A DNA stretch of 64,000 bases from Streptomyces sp. NRRL F-5126 (lineage in GTDB: Bacteria; Actinomycetota; Actinomycetes; Streptomycetales; Streptomycetaceae): NCBI RefSeq assembly GCF_000721265.1, contig NZ_JOFZ01000011.1, positions 248,001-312,000 of the forward strand. The letters are read 5' to 3'. Numbering within the stretch: the stretch's first letter is position 1; each line of letters starts with the position of its first letter. The translations under genes and the position numbers were made by a program. Below the pieces are notes generated by a model. The model had not been told where the DNA came from. It saw only the letters and a program-made list of their open reading frames with translations, and did no database searches. This document shows, in pieces, positions 10,379 through 18,786 of the stretch.

Positions 10379-12409
10379 ATGCCGTCCGACACCCTCCCCG
10401 CCCAGATCTTCCGCACGGGACGCTTCACACACGGCGTCCCCGCGCAGTTCACCGTGGCACCGGACGGAGCGACGGTCCTCTACCTGCGCAGCAGGGCGGG
10501 CGACGATCCGCGGCCCTGCCTGTGGGCGCTGGACGCGGCCTCCGGCGCGGAACGTCTGCTGGCCGACCCCGCCGAACTGCCCGCCGCCGCGGGGATCGAG
10601 GGCTACGCAACGGACACGGCCGCGCGGACAGCCGCGTTCACGCTGGATGGCGACCTGTGGATGGCGGACGTCGCCACAGGCGCGACGAGGCGTCTACCGC
10701 TGCCAGGAACGGCAACCGACGCCCGCCCCGACCCCACAGGACGCCGCATCGGGTACGTCCGCGACGACGAGGCCCTGTGGCTGATCGAGGCGGACGGAAC
10801 GGACAACCACGCGATCGCGACCCCCGAAGGCCCCGCCGTGACGTACGGACGGGCCGAGCACACGGTCGCGACGTCGACGAGCGGACCACGCGGCTACTGG
10901 TGGGCGCCGGACGGCGAGCACCTGCTGATCGCGCGCACGGACAGCACGGACGTCCAACTCTGGTACACCACGGACCCGGCAGCCCCCGCCGACGCCCCTC
11001 GCCCCCTGCGCCACGCGGCGGCTGGAACGCCACAGGCCGACGTGACCCTCTGGGTCACGGCACTCGACGGCACACGGACCGAGGCCCGATGGGACCGCAC
11101 CGCCCTCCCCTACGTGACAGGGGCGGGCTGGGACGCGCACGGCCCGTACGCCGTGGTGCAGTCGCGCGACCAGCGCACGGTCCTGTTCCTGTCCATCGAC
11201 CCGGCGACCGGCGCCACCACCGTCCTGGACGAACTGCACGACGAGGCCTGGGTGCAGTGCGTCCCCGGGCTGCCGGCACGGCTGCGGTCGGGCGGCCTCG
11301 TCAACCACGCCGACCTGCGGAACACCCGCCACCTGACGCTCGACGGAACACCGGTGACCCCTCAGGACCTCCAACTACGGGAAGTACTCGCCGTCGACGG
11401 CGACGAGGTGCTGTTCACCGCGTCCGACGAGCCGACCGAGACCCACCTGTGGACGTACGGCGCCGCCCGCGGCCTGCGCCGGCTGAGCGACGGACGCGGC
11501 GTACACGCGGGAGCACTCGCCGGCGGCACGCTGGTACGGACAGCCCGGCACGCGGACCGGCCGGACGGTCACAGCGAGGTCGTACGCGCGGGCGGCCCGC
11601 CCCTCCCCATCGCCTCCCGGGCCGAACGCCCCGTGCTCGACGTCCACTCCACCCGCCTCGTCCTCGGAGAACGCGCCCTGCGTGCCACACTCCACCTGCC
11701 CTCCTGGCACCGCCCCGGCGAAGGGCGGCTGCCGGTCCTGCTCGACCCCTACGGCGGAGCCGCACTGCAGCGGGTCACTGCCGCACTCGACTGGAGCACC
11801 CTGGCGTCGCAGTGGTTCGCCGAGCAGGGCTTCGCGGTCCTGGTGACGGACGGCCGTGGCACGCCGGGACGCGGCCCGGAATGGGAACGCGCCGTCCACG
11901 GCGACCTGTTCGGACCCGTCCTTGAGGACCAGGTGACCGCCCTGCACGAGGCCGCCCGGCTCTTCCCCGACCTCGACCTGGGACGCGTCGGCATCCGCGG
12001 CTGGTCGTACAGCGGCTCGCTCGCCGCGTTCGCCGTGCTGCACCGACCCGACGTCTTCCAGGCGGCGGTCGCCGGAGCGGGCGTCACCGACCAGCGCCTC
12101 TACGACGCCCACTGGCGCGAACGATTCCTCGGCCACCCGGACGAGCACCCGGAGCGGTACCGCGAGAACTCGCTGCTCCTGGCGGCGCCCCGCCTGACCC
12201 GCCCCCTGCTGCTGATCCACGGCCTGTGCGACACGAACGTCCACCCCGCCAACACACTGCGCCTCTCCGAGGCCCTGCTCCACGCAGGCCGCCCGCACGA
12301 GACCCTGCTCCTGCCCGGCACCGGCCACCGCGCGATCGGCGGCCCACTGACCGAGCCGCTGCTCCGCCGCCAGGCGCAGTTCCTGCGGCGGCACTTGAAG
12401 GCGTCATAG
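10379..12409 (+). CDS. S9 family (prolyl oligopeptidase/DPP4-like) serine peptidase
   Basis: 676 aa with no signal peptide, so probably cytoplasmic. The first ~400 residues form a beta-propeller of repeats such as GATVLYLRSRAGD and RRIGYVRDDEALWLIEADG. The C-terminal alpha/beta-hydrolase domain has the nucleophile in GWSYSGS (Ser near residue 543), Asp in HGLCDTNVHPANT and His in GTGHRAIGG. PYGGAALQRV and FAVLVTDGRGTPGRGPEWERA are typical S9B/S9C loops. ATG 10379 is preferred over GTG 10370 because GGCAGGG is spaced 8 nt before it. It probably cleaves dipeptides or small oligopeptides. Confidence 0.92.
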   Translation: MPSDTLPAQIFRTGRFTHGVPAQFTVAPDGATVLYLRSRAGDDPRPCLWALDAASGAERLLADPAELPAAAGIEGYATDTAARTAAFTLDGDLWMADVATGATRRLPLPGTATDARPDPTGRRIGYVRDDEALWLIEADGTDNHAIATPEGPAVTYGRAEHTVATSTSGPRGYWWAPDGEHLLIARTDSTDVQLWYTTDPAAPADAPRPLRHAAAGTPQADVTLWVTALDGTRTEARWDRTALPYVTGAGWDAHGPYAVVQSRDQRTVLFLSIDPATGATTVLDELHDEAWVQCVPGLPARLRSGGLVNHADLRNTRHLTLDGTPVTPQDLQLREVLAVDGDEVLFTASDEPTETHLWTYGAARGLRRLSDGRGVHAGALAGGTLVRTARHADRPDGHSEVVRAGGPPLPIASRAERPVLDVHSTRLVLGERALRATLHLPSWHRPGEGRLPVLLDPYGGAALQRVTAALDWSTLASQWFAEQGFAVLVTDGRGTPGRGPEWERAVHGDLFGPVLEDQVTALHEAARLFPDLDLGRVGIRGWSYSGSLAAFAVLHRPDVFQAAVAGAGVTDQRLYDAHWRERFLGHPDEHPERYRENSLLLAAPRLTRPLLLIHGLCDTNVHPANTLRLSEALLHAGRPHETLLLPGTGHRAIGGPLTEPLLRRQAQFLRRHLKAS

Positions 12410-12475
12410 GGAACTCAGGGCTTGCGAAATTCCACGCCGCAACAGAGGCGGCACAAACACCGGTATCCCGCCAAC

Positions 12476-13120
12476 TCACCCCGAGACGAAGACAGGTACA
12501 GGCGGAAACGCAACATGCTTCGGGCAGTGAGCGGCGGCTACAATTTCCGCTCCGGCATGCTCGAGCACTGCGCGGCGCACTGGCAGATCGATCACACCCG
12601 GGCCCGCCGTCAGAAGACCCTCCAAAGATGGCGCCTTGCCGGGCATTCCGCAGTCGATGTCCAGTACCTCCGAAGGCAAGACCCCCGCAAGGGACCTGAA
12701 GTCAGCTGTCGCACCCTTCGGGAAACCGGTACCAACAGAGGGGCGGAAACTCATCGTGAAAAGCGGCCTGTCCTCCGCGTCATTCAAGCGACACTGAAAC
12801 AAAGTCTCATCGTCGTCACCTGAGGCGAGCTTCTTGACCAATTCAGCACGGGAGTACTCAAGGTAACTGAATACGTAGACCTTCTCCGTTTCGGCGTCGG
12901 CCCCGTGAACAGCCCGGACCGACGCAGCGTCGAAGATCCCCCCGCAGGCCCGTTCGAGCGTCGTCTCCTTACCCCAGTGGCGGCTGCGGTCCTTGCCCTG
13001 CTCACCACTGCCGCACGCCGCAAGCCCTACGAGCGCCAGCACCGAAACCACTGCCCCGAGCCCATGAACGCGCCGCCTCCTGCATGCAGCCCGTACACGG
13101 GGCACCGCTCGTCGCAACAC
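12476..13120 (-). CDS. putative lipoprotein A (DUF3558-like pair member)
   Basis: About 214 aa. A basic n-region and a hydrophobic segment lead to the lipobox LAACGS, so it is predicted to be a lipid-anchored extracytoplasmic protein. The mature part contains ACGGIFD and CRLNDAEDR and a hydrophobic end; function is unknown. It resembles the next gene in layout (an early CGG cysteine motif, a mid-protein Cys before a short beta segment, a late DCG/DCR motif), so the two look like diverged duplicates. ATG 13138 overlaps the neighbour's stop as ATGA. GTG 13120 has an AGGAGGA just upstream and is my preferred start. Confidence 0.72.
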   Translation of the reverse strand: MLRRAVPRVRAACRRRRVHGLGAVVSVLALVGLAACGSGEQGKDRSRHWGKETTLERACGGIFDAASVRAVHGADAETEKVYVFSYLEYSRAELVKKLASGDDDETLFQCRLNDAEDRPLFTMSFRPSVGTGFPKGATADFRSLAGVLPSEVLDIDCGMPGKAPSLEGLLTAGPGVIDLPVRRAVLEHAGAEIVAAAHCPKHVAFPPVPVFVSG

Positions 13121-13134
13121 CGTTCCTCCTCCCC

Positions 13135-13824
13135 TCATTTCATCCGCGGATCGCGTGTGGGTAGTGCGGTCGGCACCGTCACATGGTTGGTGCAGTTCAG
13201 TCCGGGCAGGATCTTCCGCGTAGCCGCGTAGAGAACCTGCGCCTCCGCGCGCGTGTCAGCACTCGGCATGTTGAGGAAGGCGTGCAGCGTCGCCGGGTAA
13301 CCGCCCGGCTCCACGTGGCCCGGCCTACGGCAGTCGACACTCAGCACGCCGTAACCCCCGTCATCGGAGAGGGCGAACGCCTTGCTGAGCCGCCTCACCC
13401 GTCCATCGCCGTCCGCAGTCGCAAAGTCCGAGAAGTCGTCCAGGTCCCAGTAGAACGACAACTCGAGGAGCCGCTTGCCGCTCTTGTCCGTCACCCGGCA
13501 CACAGAATCGTGCCCCGAGGCACCGGGCCCCTTCGCCAAGTCCTTCACCGCGACGGCGAACGCGTCATGCGTTGCGTTGCCATCACGGCCCCGAACCTTG
13601 TAGACGGTCTTACCGAGGTCGGAGTGGAGGCGAATATAGTGCTGCGTCTCGGAACTGATGATCCCGCCGCACACCTGTCCCCAAGCCCGGGGCTCCCCTG
13701 GCGACTTCGCATCGTCCGACCCGCCGCAGCCTGTCAAGCTGAGGAGCAGCCCCCCGAGCCCAGCGGCGACGCCAAGTCGCCGGACCATCCGGCTGCTGCG
13801 AGCAGCCTTCAGCAACGGCCTCAT
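13135..13824 (-). CDS. putative lipoprotein B, paralogue of the downstream gene
   Basis: 229 aa from ATG 13824, behind GGGAGGG with 8-nt spacing. A signal peptide ends in the lipobox LTGCGG (Cys near residue 33). The mature domain has VCGGIISSETQHYI, a central VCRVTDKSGKRLLELSFYWD and a late VDCRRPGHVEPGGYPA, with cysteines placed as in the downstream lipoprotein. It is transcribed first in a two-gene operon, with a 4-bp coupling overlap at the downstream ATG. It may be a DUF3558-like surface lipoprotein; this family label is a guess from layout only. Confidence 0.78.
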   Translation of the reverse strand: MRPLLKAARSSRMVRRLGVAAGLGGLLLSLTGCGGSDDAKSPGEPRAWGQVCGGIISSETQHYIRLHSDLGKTVYKVRGRDGNATHDAFAVAVKDLAKGPGASGHDSVCRVTDKSGKRLLELSFYWDLDDFSDFATADGDGRVRRLSKAFALSDDGGYGVLSVDCRRPGHVEPGGYPATLHAFLNMPSADTRAEAQVLYAATRKILPGLNCTNHVTVPTALPTRDPRMK

Positions 13825-13977
13825 GCCCGAAACCCTCCCCCGATCCAGCGAGATGCCTCGCCGGTCCCCCGTGATGCAGTCAGCACTACCGTCCGCTGTC
13901 CGGCAGTTACTTGATCGTACCTTCCCCTGCATTGCCGCAAGGGGCCGGCCTGGCCGCCGGAAAGGGAGCACACGGAC

Positions 13978-14009
13978 GCCGGGGACGGCAGGCAGCCGCC
14001 GTCCCCGGC
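13978..14009 (-). terminator. hairpin just after the DUF2236 oxygenase gene
   Basis: A 12-bp perfect stem (GCCGGGGACGGC with GCCGTCCCCGGC) and an 8-nt loop, starting 3 bp past the stop of the oxygenase gene. It is very stable and well placed to end the oxygenase transcript. Confidence 0.75.
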
Positions 14010-14012
14010 GGC

Positions 14013-15200
14013 TTACGGCACGTACGGGGTCGGACCCGGAGGCACCCAGCGGTGGTTCCGGGACGCCTGCGACCGCACGCCGTACTCCCCCTTGAGCTCC
14101 TCGGGAATCGCGTACTGCATGACCCTCCCGCGAGTGAGCGAGGCCAGTTCGAAGGTGGTGAGCAGGCCGCCCGCCTTGTCCAGGGCCCATTCGCCGAGTG
14201 GGCCGCTGTCCTCCACCGTCTCCATCAGGCCGAGCACGATGGGTACGGCCCTGGCGGCGGTGTCCCACGGACTGCGCGGGATCTGGAGCCAGTCGGCGAT
14301 GGTGGGGCCGACGAGGAAGCGGACCGTCGCGGGAACGATGGGGTCGAGGAGTGTGCCGGGGACGACGTCCTCGTACATCCGGATCAGTTGGTTGTTCAGC
14401 CGGACGCCGTCCTCGGAGGGGCCGAGGTTTCGGGTGAGGTAGAGATCCGCGAAGGCGCGGGCCTCGGTGAGGTTGTCCGGGGCGGCCTCCATGTCGCAGC
14501 CGAGCATGGAGCCGACGACCCGCCACGCGTAGTAGTACGCCTCTGCCCCTTCTTCGCTCATGTGGATGCCGAGCCTGTGCATGGCGTCCAGGACGAGGAT
14601 CGAGAAGCAGATCTGCCCCCCGATCAGGTCCTCCTGGCAGATGGGAACACCGTCCCCCTCGACGTCCCAGCGCCCCGACTTGGTGAGGTGGTGGCGTACG
14701 GCCGCGTGCAGCAGCCGCACCTTCTGCGCCGCCGGGATGAACTTGCTGCCCTCCTCGAAAGCGTTGGTCTGCATCAGGTACGTGACGAACTGGCCGGTGT
14801 TGGCCATCCGGCGCGACGGGTAGTCCATCGAGTGCGTCGACGCGAGGAGTTTGGCGACGCGCGGCACCGCGTACGTGGCGGGCATCGCGGCGAAGGACAG
14901 GCCGGTGTTGATGTGCGCGGCGTTGTCCATGAAGAAGAGGCGGGCGCGCTCCATGACGTCCCAGTCGACCCACGTCGGCGGCATGCCTGTGGCCTCAAGG
15001 AACGAGACGGCCGACTCCGGCAGTCCGTCGGGGAGTTTGTGACCTGCCGTGCTGAAGAAGCGCATGAGGGTGTTGAAGTCCCGCACCTCCCCGCGCTCGA
15101 ACATGGCGGCCACGGTGTCGTCCGCGAGCGGGTCGCCCTGGTCGCGCAGCTCGTCCAGCGTCGCGTCGGTGTACTGCTTCGGGGCCTGGGTCGTCGTCAC
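14013..15200 (-). CDS. DUF2236 / MpaB-family oxygenase, related to latex-clearing protein (Lcp)
   Basis: 395 aa from GTG 15200 (AGAGGAGC five nt upstream). The family comprises b-type-haem dioxygenases such as Lcp, which cleaves poly(cis-1,4-isoprene), and fungal MpaB. Recognisable segments are SFAAMPATYAVPRVAKLLAS, the RRMANTGQFV motif (Arg and Thr of the Lcp RxxKT motif; the Lys is Asn here), and the haem-His region RLLHAAVRHHLTKSGRWD. No clear Sec or Tat signal is visible, whereas Lcp proteins are exported, so this one is probably cytoplasmic. A polyprenyl diphosphate synthase gene lies 91 bp upstream in the same direction, suggesting the substrate is an isoprenoid; that is inference. Confidence 0.85.
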   Translation of the reverse strand: MTTTQAPKQYTDATLDELRDQGDPLADDTVAAMFERGEVRDFNTLMRFFSTAGHKLPDGLPESAVSFLEATGMPPTWVDWDVMERARLFFMDNAAHINTGLSFAAMPATYAVPRVAKLLASTHSMDYPSRRMANTGQFVTYLMQTNAFEEGSKFIPAAQKVRLLHAAVRHHLTKSGRWDVEGDGVPICQEDLIGGQICFSILVLDAMHRLGIHMSEEGAEAYYYAWRVVGSMLGCDMEAAPDNLTEARAFADLYLTRNLGPSEDGVRLNNQLIRMYEDVVPGTLLDPIVPATVRFLVGPTIADWLQIPRSPWDTAARAVPIVLGLMETVEDSGPLGEWALDKAGGLLTTFELASLTRGRVMQYAIPEELKGEYGVRSQASRNHRWVPPGPTPYVP

Positions 15201-15291
15201 GGCGTGCTCCTCTGTGGCGCGCGGGGCGCGTGTCGCGTGTCGGTGCTGTTCGAAGATGGGTACGGAGGCCGGCGGCGCAGAGCGGGCCGGT

Positions 15292-16395
15292 TCACAGCGT
15301 CCGCTCGGCCGCCGAGGTGGCCAACTCAAGCAGCGCTGACCGCGCTTGGAGCGGCAGCGATACCAAATCCAGGGCGCTGCGGGCCGCCGATACGCGCTCC
15401 GCGATCATTTCCTCGATGCGCCTGCGTGCCCCGCATTCGTCCATCAGCTGCCGCACCAGCGCCGCGTCGTCCTCGTCCAGCGCTGGGTTGTCGAGAGTCT
15501 TCTCCAGCAGCCGGCGTGCGTCGGGCGCCAGCAGGGAGAGGGTCGTGGCGAGCAGCGCGGTGGGTTTGCGGTCCCGGAGATCGTCCAGGTTCGACTTGCC
15601 GGTCTCGGCGGGGACGCCGAAGGTCCCGATCAGATCGTCACGGAGCTGGAAAGCCTCGCCGAGCGGCACCCCGTACGCGGTGAACGCCTCCATCATCCGG
15701 GGCGGGGCGCCCCCGAGGGTGGTGCCCATGTGCAGCGGACGCTCCACCGTGTACTTGGCGGTCTTGTAGCGGGCCACCTCCAGCGACTCGCCGACCTCGG
15801 ACGTATCGCTGCCGGTACGCAGCACCTCCAGGAACTCGCCCGCGACGGTCTCCCGCAGAAGCGTCGACCAGAGGGGCACCGTCCTCGCCACGTACGCCCC
15901 CGGCAACCCGCAGGTGGCAAAGACCTGGGCCGCGTAGCCGATCAGTAGGTCGCCGAGCATCATGGCGAGCGCGGCGGACTTCTCCTGCCGCACGGAGGTG
16001 TGCGGCAGGGGGCCATGCCGGACGGGCTCGAAGTGCGAGTCCTCACTACCCCATCGACGCGCGCCGGCCTCGGCGAAGGCGACGTGGGCAGTGGGCAGCC
16101 CGTGCCGCAGCCGACTGTCGTCGATGATGTCGTCGTGCGTGCACGCGGCTGCGTGCACCAGCTCCATGGCCGCCGCCGCCCTGATCACCCCGTCGCAGTC
16201 CGGCTGGCCCGCGGCCCGCCAGCCCCAGTACAGGAACGCGGCACGCATCCGCTTCCCCCGAGTGAGCGCGCTGCGTAACTGAACGCACAGCGGCGCCAGT
16301 TCAGGGGAGAGCCGTACGAGCTCGGCCTCCTCGTCGTCCGCCAGTTGATGCAGATACGTGTCGATGCGCTGCCGGAGCGCAAGAGCGTCACGCAC
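15292..16395 (-). CDS. polyprenyl diphosphate synthase (trans-isoprenyl synthase family)
   Basis: About 367 aa. It condenses isopentenyl diphosphate onto allylic primers. The first aspartate-rich motif is HDDIIDDS, followed by SRLRHGLPTAH. The second is LRDDLIGTFG, with the GKSNLDDLRDRKPTALL tail typical of GGPP-type synthases. Product length cannot be set from sequence. The GTG start at 16395 overlaps the upstream helical-protein gene by 8 bp; a longer start at 16428 is possible but adds a strongly basic stretch. It sits between a small helical protein and a DUF2236 oxygenase, all co-directional, so the three look like one transcription unit. Confidence 0.9.
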   Translation of the reverse strand: MRDALALRQRIDTYLHQLADDEEAELVRLSPELAPLCVQLRSALTRGKRMRAAFLYWGWRAAGQPDCDGVIRAAAAMELVHAAACTHDDIIDDSRLRHGLPTAHVAFAEAGARRWGSEDSHFEPVRHGPLPHTSVRQEKSAALAMMLGDLLIGYAAQVFATCGLPGAYVARTVPLWSTLLRETVAGEFLEVLRTGSDTSEVGESLEVARYKTAKYTVERPLHMGTTLGGAPPRMMEAFTAYGVPLGEAFQLRDDLIGTFGVPAETGKSNLDDLRDRKPTALLATTLSLLAPDARRLLEKTLDNPALDEDDAALVRQLMDECGARRRIEEMIAERVSAARSALDLVSLPLQARSALLELATSAAERTL

Positions 16396-16759
16396 GAGGC
16401 GGCGCCGCCTTGCCGTCCGCCGGGGCACTCCCGGTGATGCCGTTGCGCGCGATGGCCCGGTGGGCCATCAGCTCCAGGTAGTTCTCGCTGTCAGCGGCGA
16501 TCACGCGCTTCGACGCGAGCTCCCCGCGCACCTTCAGGTCTTGTACCCCGTCTGCGACGAGCTCCCGCAGGTCGGACCGGCTCGCCACACCCTGCCCCCG
16601 ATCGGCAGCCCGCCGCACCTGGTCGAGCGCCAGATCGACGGCCCCCAGCGCGAGCAGGCCGACCTGTTCCAGGGTGGCGAACGGATTCCAAGGTGTTTGC
16701 TGGGACGGTGATTGCGTCTGCTGGGTCTGATGCGACTGGTCCTGCGCTTGTCCGGTCAC
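16388..16759 (-). CDS. small helical protein, co-transcribed with the polyprenyl synthase
   Basis: 123 aa from GTG 16759, chosen because GAGGGGG lies 8 nt upstream. A Gln/Ser/Thr-rich N-terminus (about 25 residues) is followed by one long amphipathic helical region (LEQVGLLALGAVDLALDQVRRAADRG and EYLELMAHRAIARN as heptad-like stretches). It has no transmembrane segment and no known catalytic motif. The layout recalls phasin- or HbhA-like lipid-surface proteins, but I have no direct match. It is the first gene of the putative isoprenoid operon and could serve as a partner or scaffold. Confidence 0.65.
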   Translation of the reverse strand: MTGQAQDQSHQTQQTQSPSQQTPWNPFATLEQVGLLALGAVDLALDQVRRAADRGQGVASRSDLRELVADGVQDLKVRGELASKRVIAADSENYLELMAHRAIARNGITGSAPADGKAAPPRA

Positions 16760-16851
16760 GCCCGGTGCCCCCTCTGCACGACGGATCGTCAAGGAGCGTC
16801 CAGTCAACAGACCGCGACCCGGCCCTGTCCCTCTTCTGCCTCACAGTCCCT

Positions 16852-16893
16852 CGTCAGAGGCGCGCAATTCCTTCGTGTGAGTGAACTGTTCCC
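16852..16893 (+). repeat. imperfect 42-nt direct repeat, copy A
   Basis: Begins CGTCAGAGGCGCGC and matches copy B (17602-17643) at 34 of 42 positions; seven of the eight differences are transitions. It lies upstream of the helical-protein gene. The two copies bracket the YdeI-like gene. Confidence 0.8.
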
Positions 16894-16993
16894 ACGGCGC
16901 TCTGAACGGCGCAGGCGGCGTTGGCGGCTCCTGCCGGGCGCCGCACGCGCTCCGGGAGCCCACGGCAGGACACGGCGGCGGTCCCTTCCCGTG

Positions 16994-17569
16994 CTACGGA
17001 TGCAGCTTTTCGCCCTTCGCCAGCATCGCTACGTACTTTTCGATCCGGCGCGCCCGGGTCTCGGCCTTCTTGGCATCGTGGATCCGGTACAGGATCGCGT
17101 AGCGGTTCTGCCGGTCCAGTGTCTCGAAGAACGCCGCCGCGGCCGGGTCGTCGGCCAGGGCCGCCGCGAGGTCGTCCGGCACCGTGGCGGTCCTCGCGCC
17201 GGCGTAAGCCGCCTCCCAACGGCCGTCCGCCTTTGCGCGGTCGACCTCGGCCCGTCCCGGCGGCCGCATCCGGCCCTGCTCGATCAGGACGGCCATCTTG
17301 TCCCTGTTGGCCTGTGACCACTTGCTGCGCGGCCTACGCGGACAGAACCGCTGGAGCCACCACTGATCGTCGAACTTGGCCTTCTGACCGTCGATCCAGC
17401 CATAGCAGAGCGCCTCGTCGAGCGCCTGGGCGTAGTCCAGCGCGGCGACCCCAGGCCCCTTCTTGCGAAGCTTGAGCCAGATGCCGGGCGAGACGGCGTG
17501 GTTCTCGTCGAGCCATGCGCGGAATGCCTCGGCGGATTCGAACGCGACGATCTCCAAGTCCTGAGTCAC
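16994..17569 (-). CDS. YdeI/OmpD-associated-family protein
   Basis: 191 aa from GTG 17569. The family hallmark is the N-terminal segment FRAWLDENHAVSPGIWLKLRKKG, followed by LDEALCYGWIDGQ and RFCPRRPRSKWSQANRDK, and the C-terminal PDDLAAALADDPAAAAFFETLDRQNRYAILYRIHDAKKAETRARRIEK. Members are soluble cytoplasmic proteins linked in some reports to peptide or bacteriocin protection; the biochemical role is unknown. Arg/Trp-rich motifs are intact, so it appears functional. The start is uncertain, since no strong ribosome site is seen. It is flanked on both sides by 42-nt direct repeats. Confidence 0.85.
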   Translation of the reverse strand: MTQDLEIVAFESAEAFRAWLDENHAVSPGIWLKLRKKGPGVAALDYAQALDEALCYGWIDGQKAKFDDQWWLQRFCPRRPRSKWSQANRDKMAVLIEQGRMRPPGRAEVDRAKADGRWEAAYAGARTATVPDDLAAALADDPAAAAFFETLDRQNRYAILYRIHDAKKAETRARRIEKYVAMLAKGEKLHP

Positions 17570-17601
17570 ATCAGCAGCGAACCACAGACCCGGCCCGCTT
17601 G

Positions 17602-17643
17602 CGTCAGAGGCGTGCGACTCCCTCGTGCGAGCGAGCTGATCCC
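17602..17643 (+). repeat. imperfect 42-nt direct repeat, copy B
   Basis: Begins CGTCAGAGGCGTGC and is 34/42 identical to copy A at 16852. It lies upstream of the YdeI-like gene and downstream of nothing annotated. The copies could be remnants of a mobile insertion, of a duplicated promoter/leader, or of a repeat family. Confidence 0.8.
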
Positions 17644-17752
17644 CTGCGTTCCGTACGGGGCGTGCGGCGCCGCTGCACACGCCGACCCGGCCCGGCGGAA
17701 GCCACGACCTAGCTCAGGGCCATGACCGCCCGACAGCCGGCTGCCCGGCTAC

Positions 17753-17807
17753 CGTGCCCGTACGGTGCGTCAGCGTACGGACACACATTGTGGACGGTAC
17801 GGGCACG
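17753..17807. promoter_or_regulatory. 11-bp inverted repeat upstream of the XRE gene
   Basis: CGTGCCCGTAC (17753-17763) is the exact complement of GTACGGGCACG (17797-17807), 33 nt apart, with several GTGCGTCA-like half-repeats between and after. It lies about 80 bp upstream of the XRE start and is a candidate operator or leader structure for that gene. Confidence 0.45.
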
Positions 17808-17883
17808 AGTGCGTCACGCTGAGTCCCCATAGAGCCGAGTACGTGACGACGCGTCAGGTGCAGGGATGGACAGGGGAGGCGAC

Positions 17884-18786
17884 ATGGGCACAGATGACGA
17901 GGATTCGACGGGCGCCGCAAGGAGCACCGGGCGCGATGGCGCGGGAGCGGCACCCCCGGCAGCAGAGTACGAGCGGGAGCCACACCCGTCAGACAGCCTG
18001 CGCACGTTCGGTGCCTTCGTCCAGGCCCTGCGCGAGCACGCCGGCCTGAGCCGTGCCGACCTCGGTGAGCGGGTCAGCTACTCCAAACACACGGTGGAGT
18101 CGATCGAGCTTGGCCGCCGCATGCCGGACCAGACGTTCGTGGAACGCGCGGAGGAGGCCCTCGGCAACACCGGCGCGCTACGCAAGGCCGCCCGCCACCT
18201 CACCCGGGGCGAGGCAGGCCTGGCGACATGGTTCCGCCGCTGGGCACGGCTGGAACGAGAGGCAGTGAGCCTGTGCACATACGAGTGCCGGCTGGTGCCG
18301 GGCCTGCTGCAGTCGGAGGCCTACGCGCGGGCGGTCTTCGACAACAGCATCCCGCTACTCACCGACGAGCAGACCGAGGCGCAGGTCGCCGCACGAATGG
18401 AACGGCAGACGATACTGCGAGAGCGTCCGACTGTCCCCTTCGGTTTCATCATCGAGGAGTCCGCCTTCCGGCGCAGACTGGGTGGGACGCAGGTGCAGTC
18501 GAGCATGCTCGACCACGTTCTGGAGCTCACAGCGCCGCGCAACGTGAGCCTGCAAGTCGTACCGCTGGAGCTGGAGTTCCACGGATGCCTCGACGGACCT
18601 GTACAGGTGCTGGAGACGCCAGGGGGACGTCGCCTCGGGTACTCCGAGGGCCAGCAGAACGGACGGCTGATCTCCGACTCAAAAGAGGTGAGTCTGCTCT
18701 GCCGACGCTATGACACACTGCGCTCACAGGCCCTGAACCCCAAGGAATCCCGGGACCTGCTGATGCGATTGCGAGGACAGCTATGA
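17884..18786 (+). CDS. XRE-family HTH regulator with DUF5753 sensor domain (WhiJ-like)
   Basis: 300 aa from ATG 17884, with GGGGAGG 4 nt upstream (an ATG at 17866 lacks one). A disordered N-terminus of about 35 residues is followed by a Cro/CI HTH (FVQALREHAGLSRADLGERVSYSKHTVESIELGRRMPD) and the long DUF5753 region (SLCTYECRLVPGLLQSEAYARAVF through the Cys-containing ending). In Streptomyces such proteins pair with a small DUF397 protein encoded next door and control development or antibiotic genes. The ATGA overlap with the DUF397 gene shows translational coupling. The target promoter is unknown. Confidence 0.94.
   Translation: MGTDDEDSTGAARSTGRDGAGAAPPAAEYEREPHPSDSLRTFGAFVQALREHAGLSRADLGERVSYSKHTVESIELGRRMPDQTFVERAEEALGNTGALRKAARHLTRGEAGLATWFRRWARLEREAVSLCTYECRLVPGLLQSEAYARAVFDNSIPLLTDEQTEAQVAARMERQTILRERPTVPFGFIIEESAFRRRLGGTQVQSSMLDHVLELTAPRNVSLQVVPLELEFHGCLDGPVQVLETPGGRRLGYSEGQQNGRLISDSKEVSLLCRRYDTLRSQALNPKESRDLLMRLRGQL

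Noticed and set aside
17602..17643. Attachment site of a prophage or integrative element
   Set aside because: There is no integrase, excisionase or tRNA nearby, and the paired repeat bounds only one small gene.
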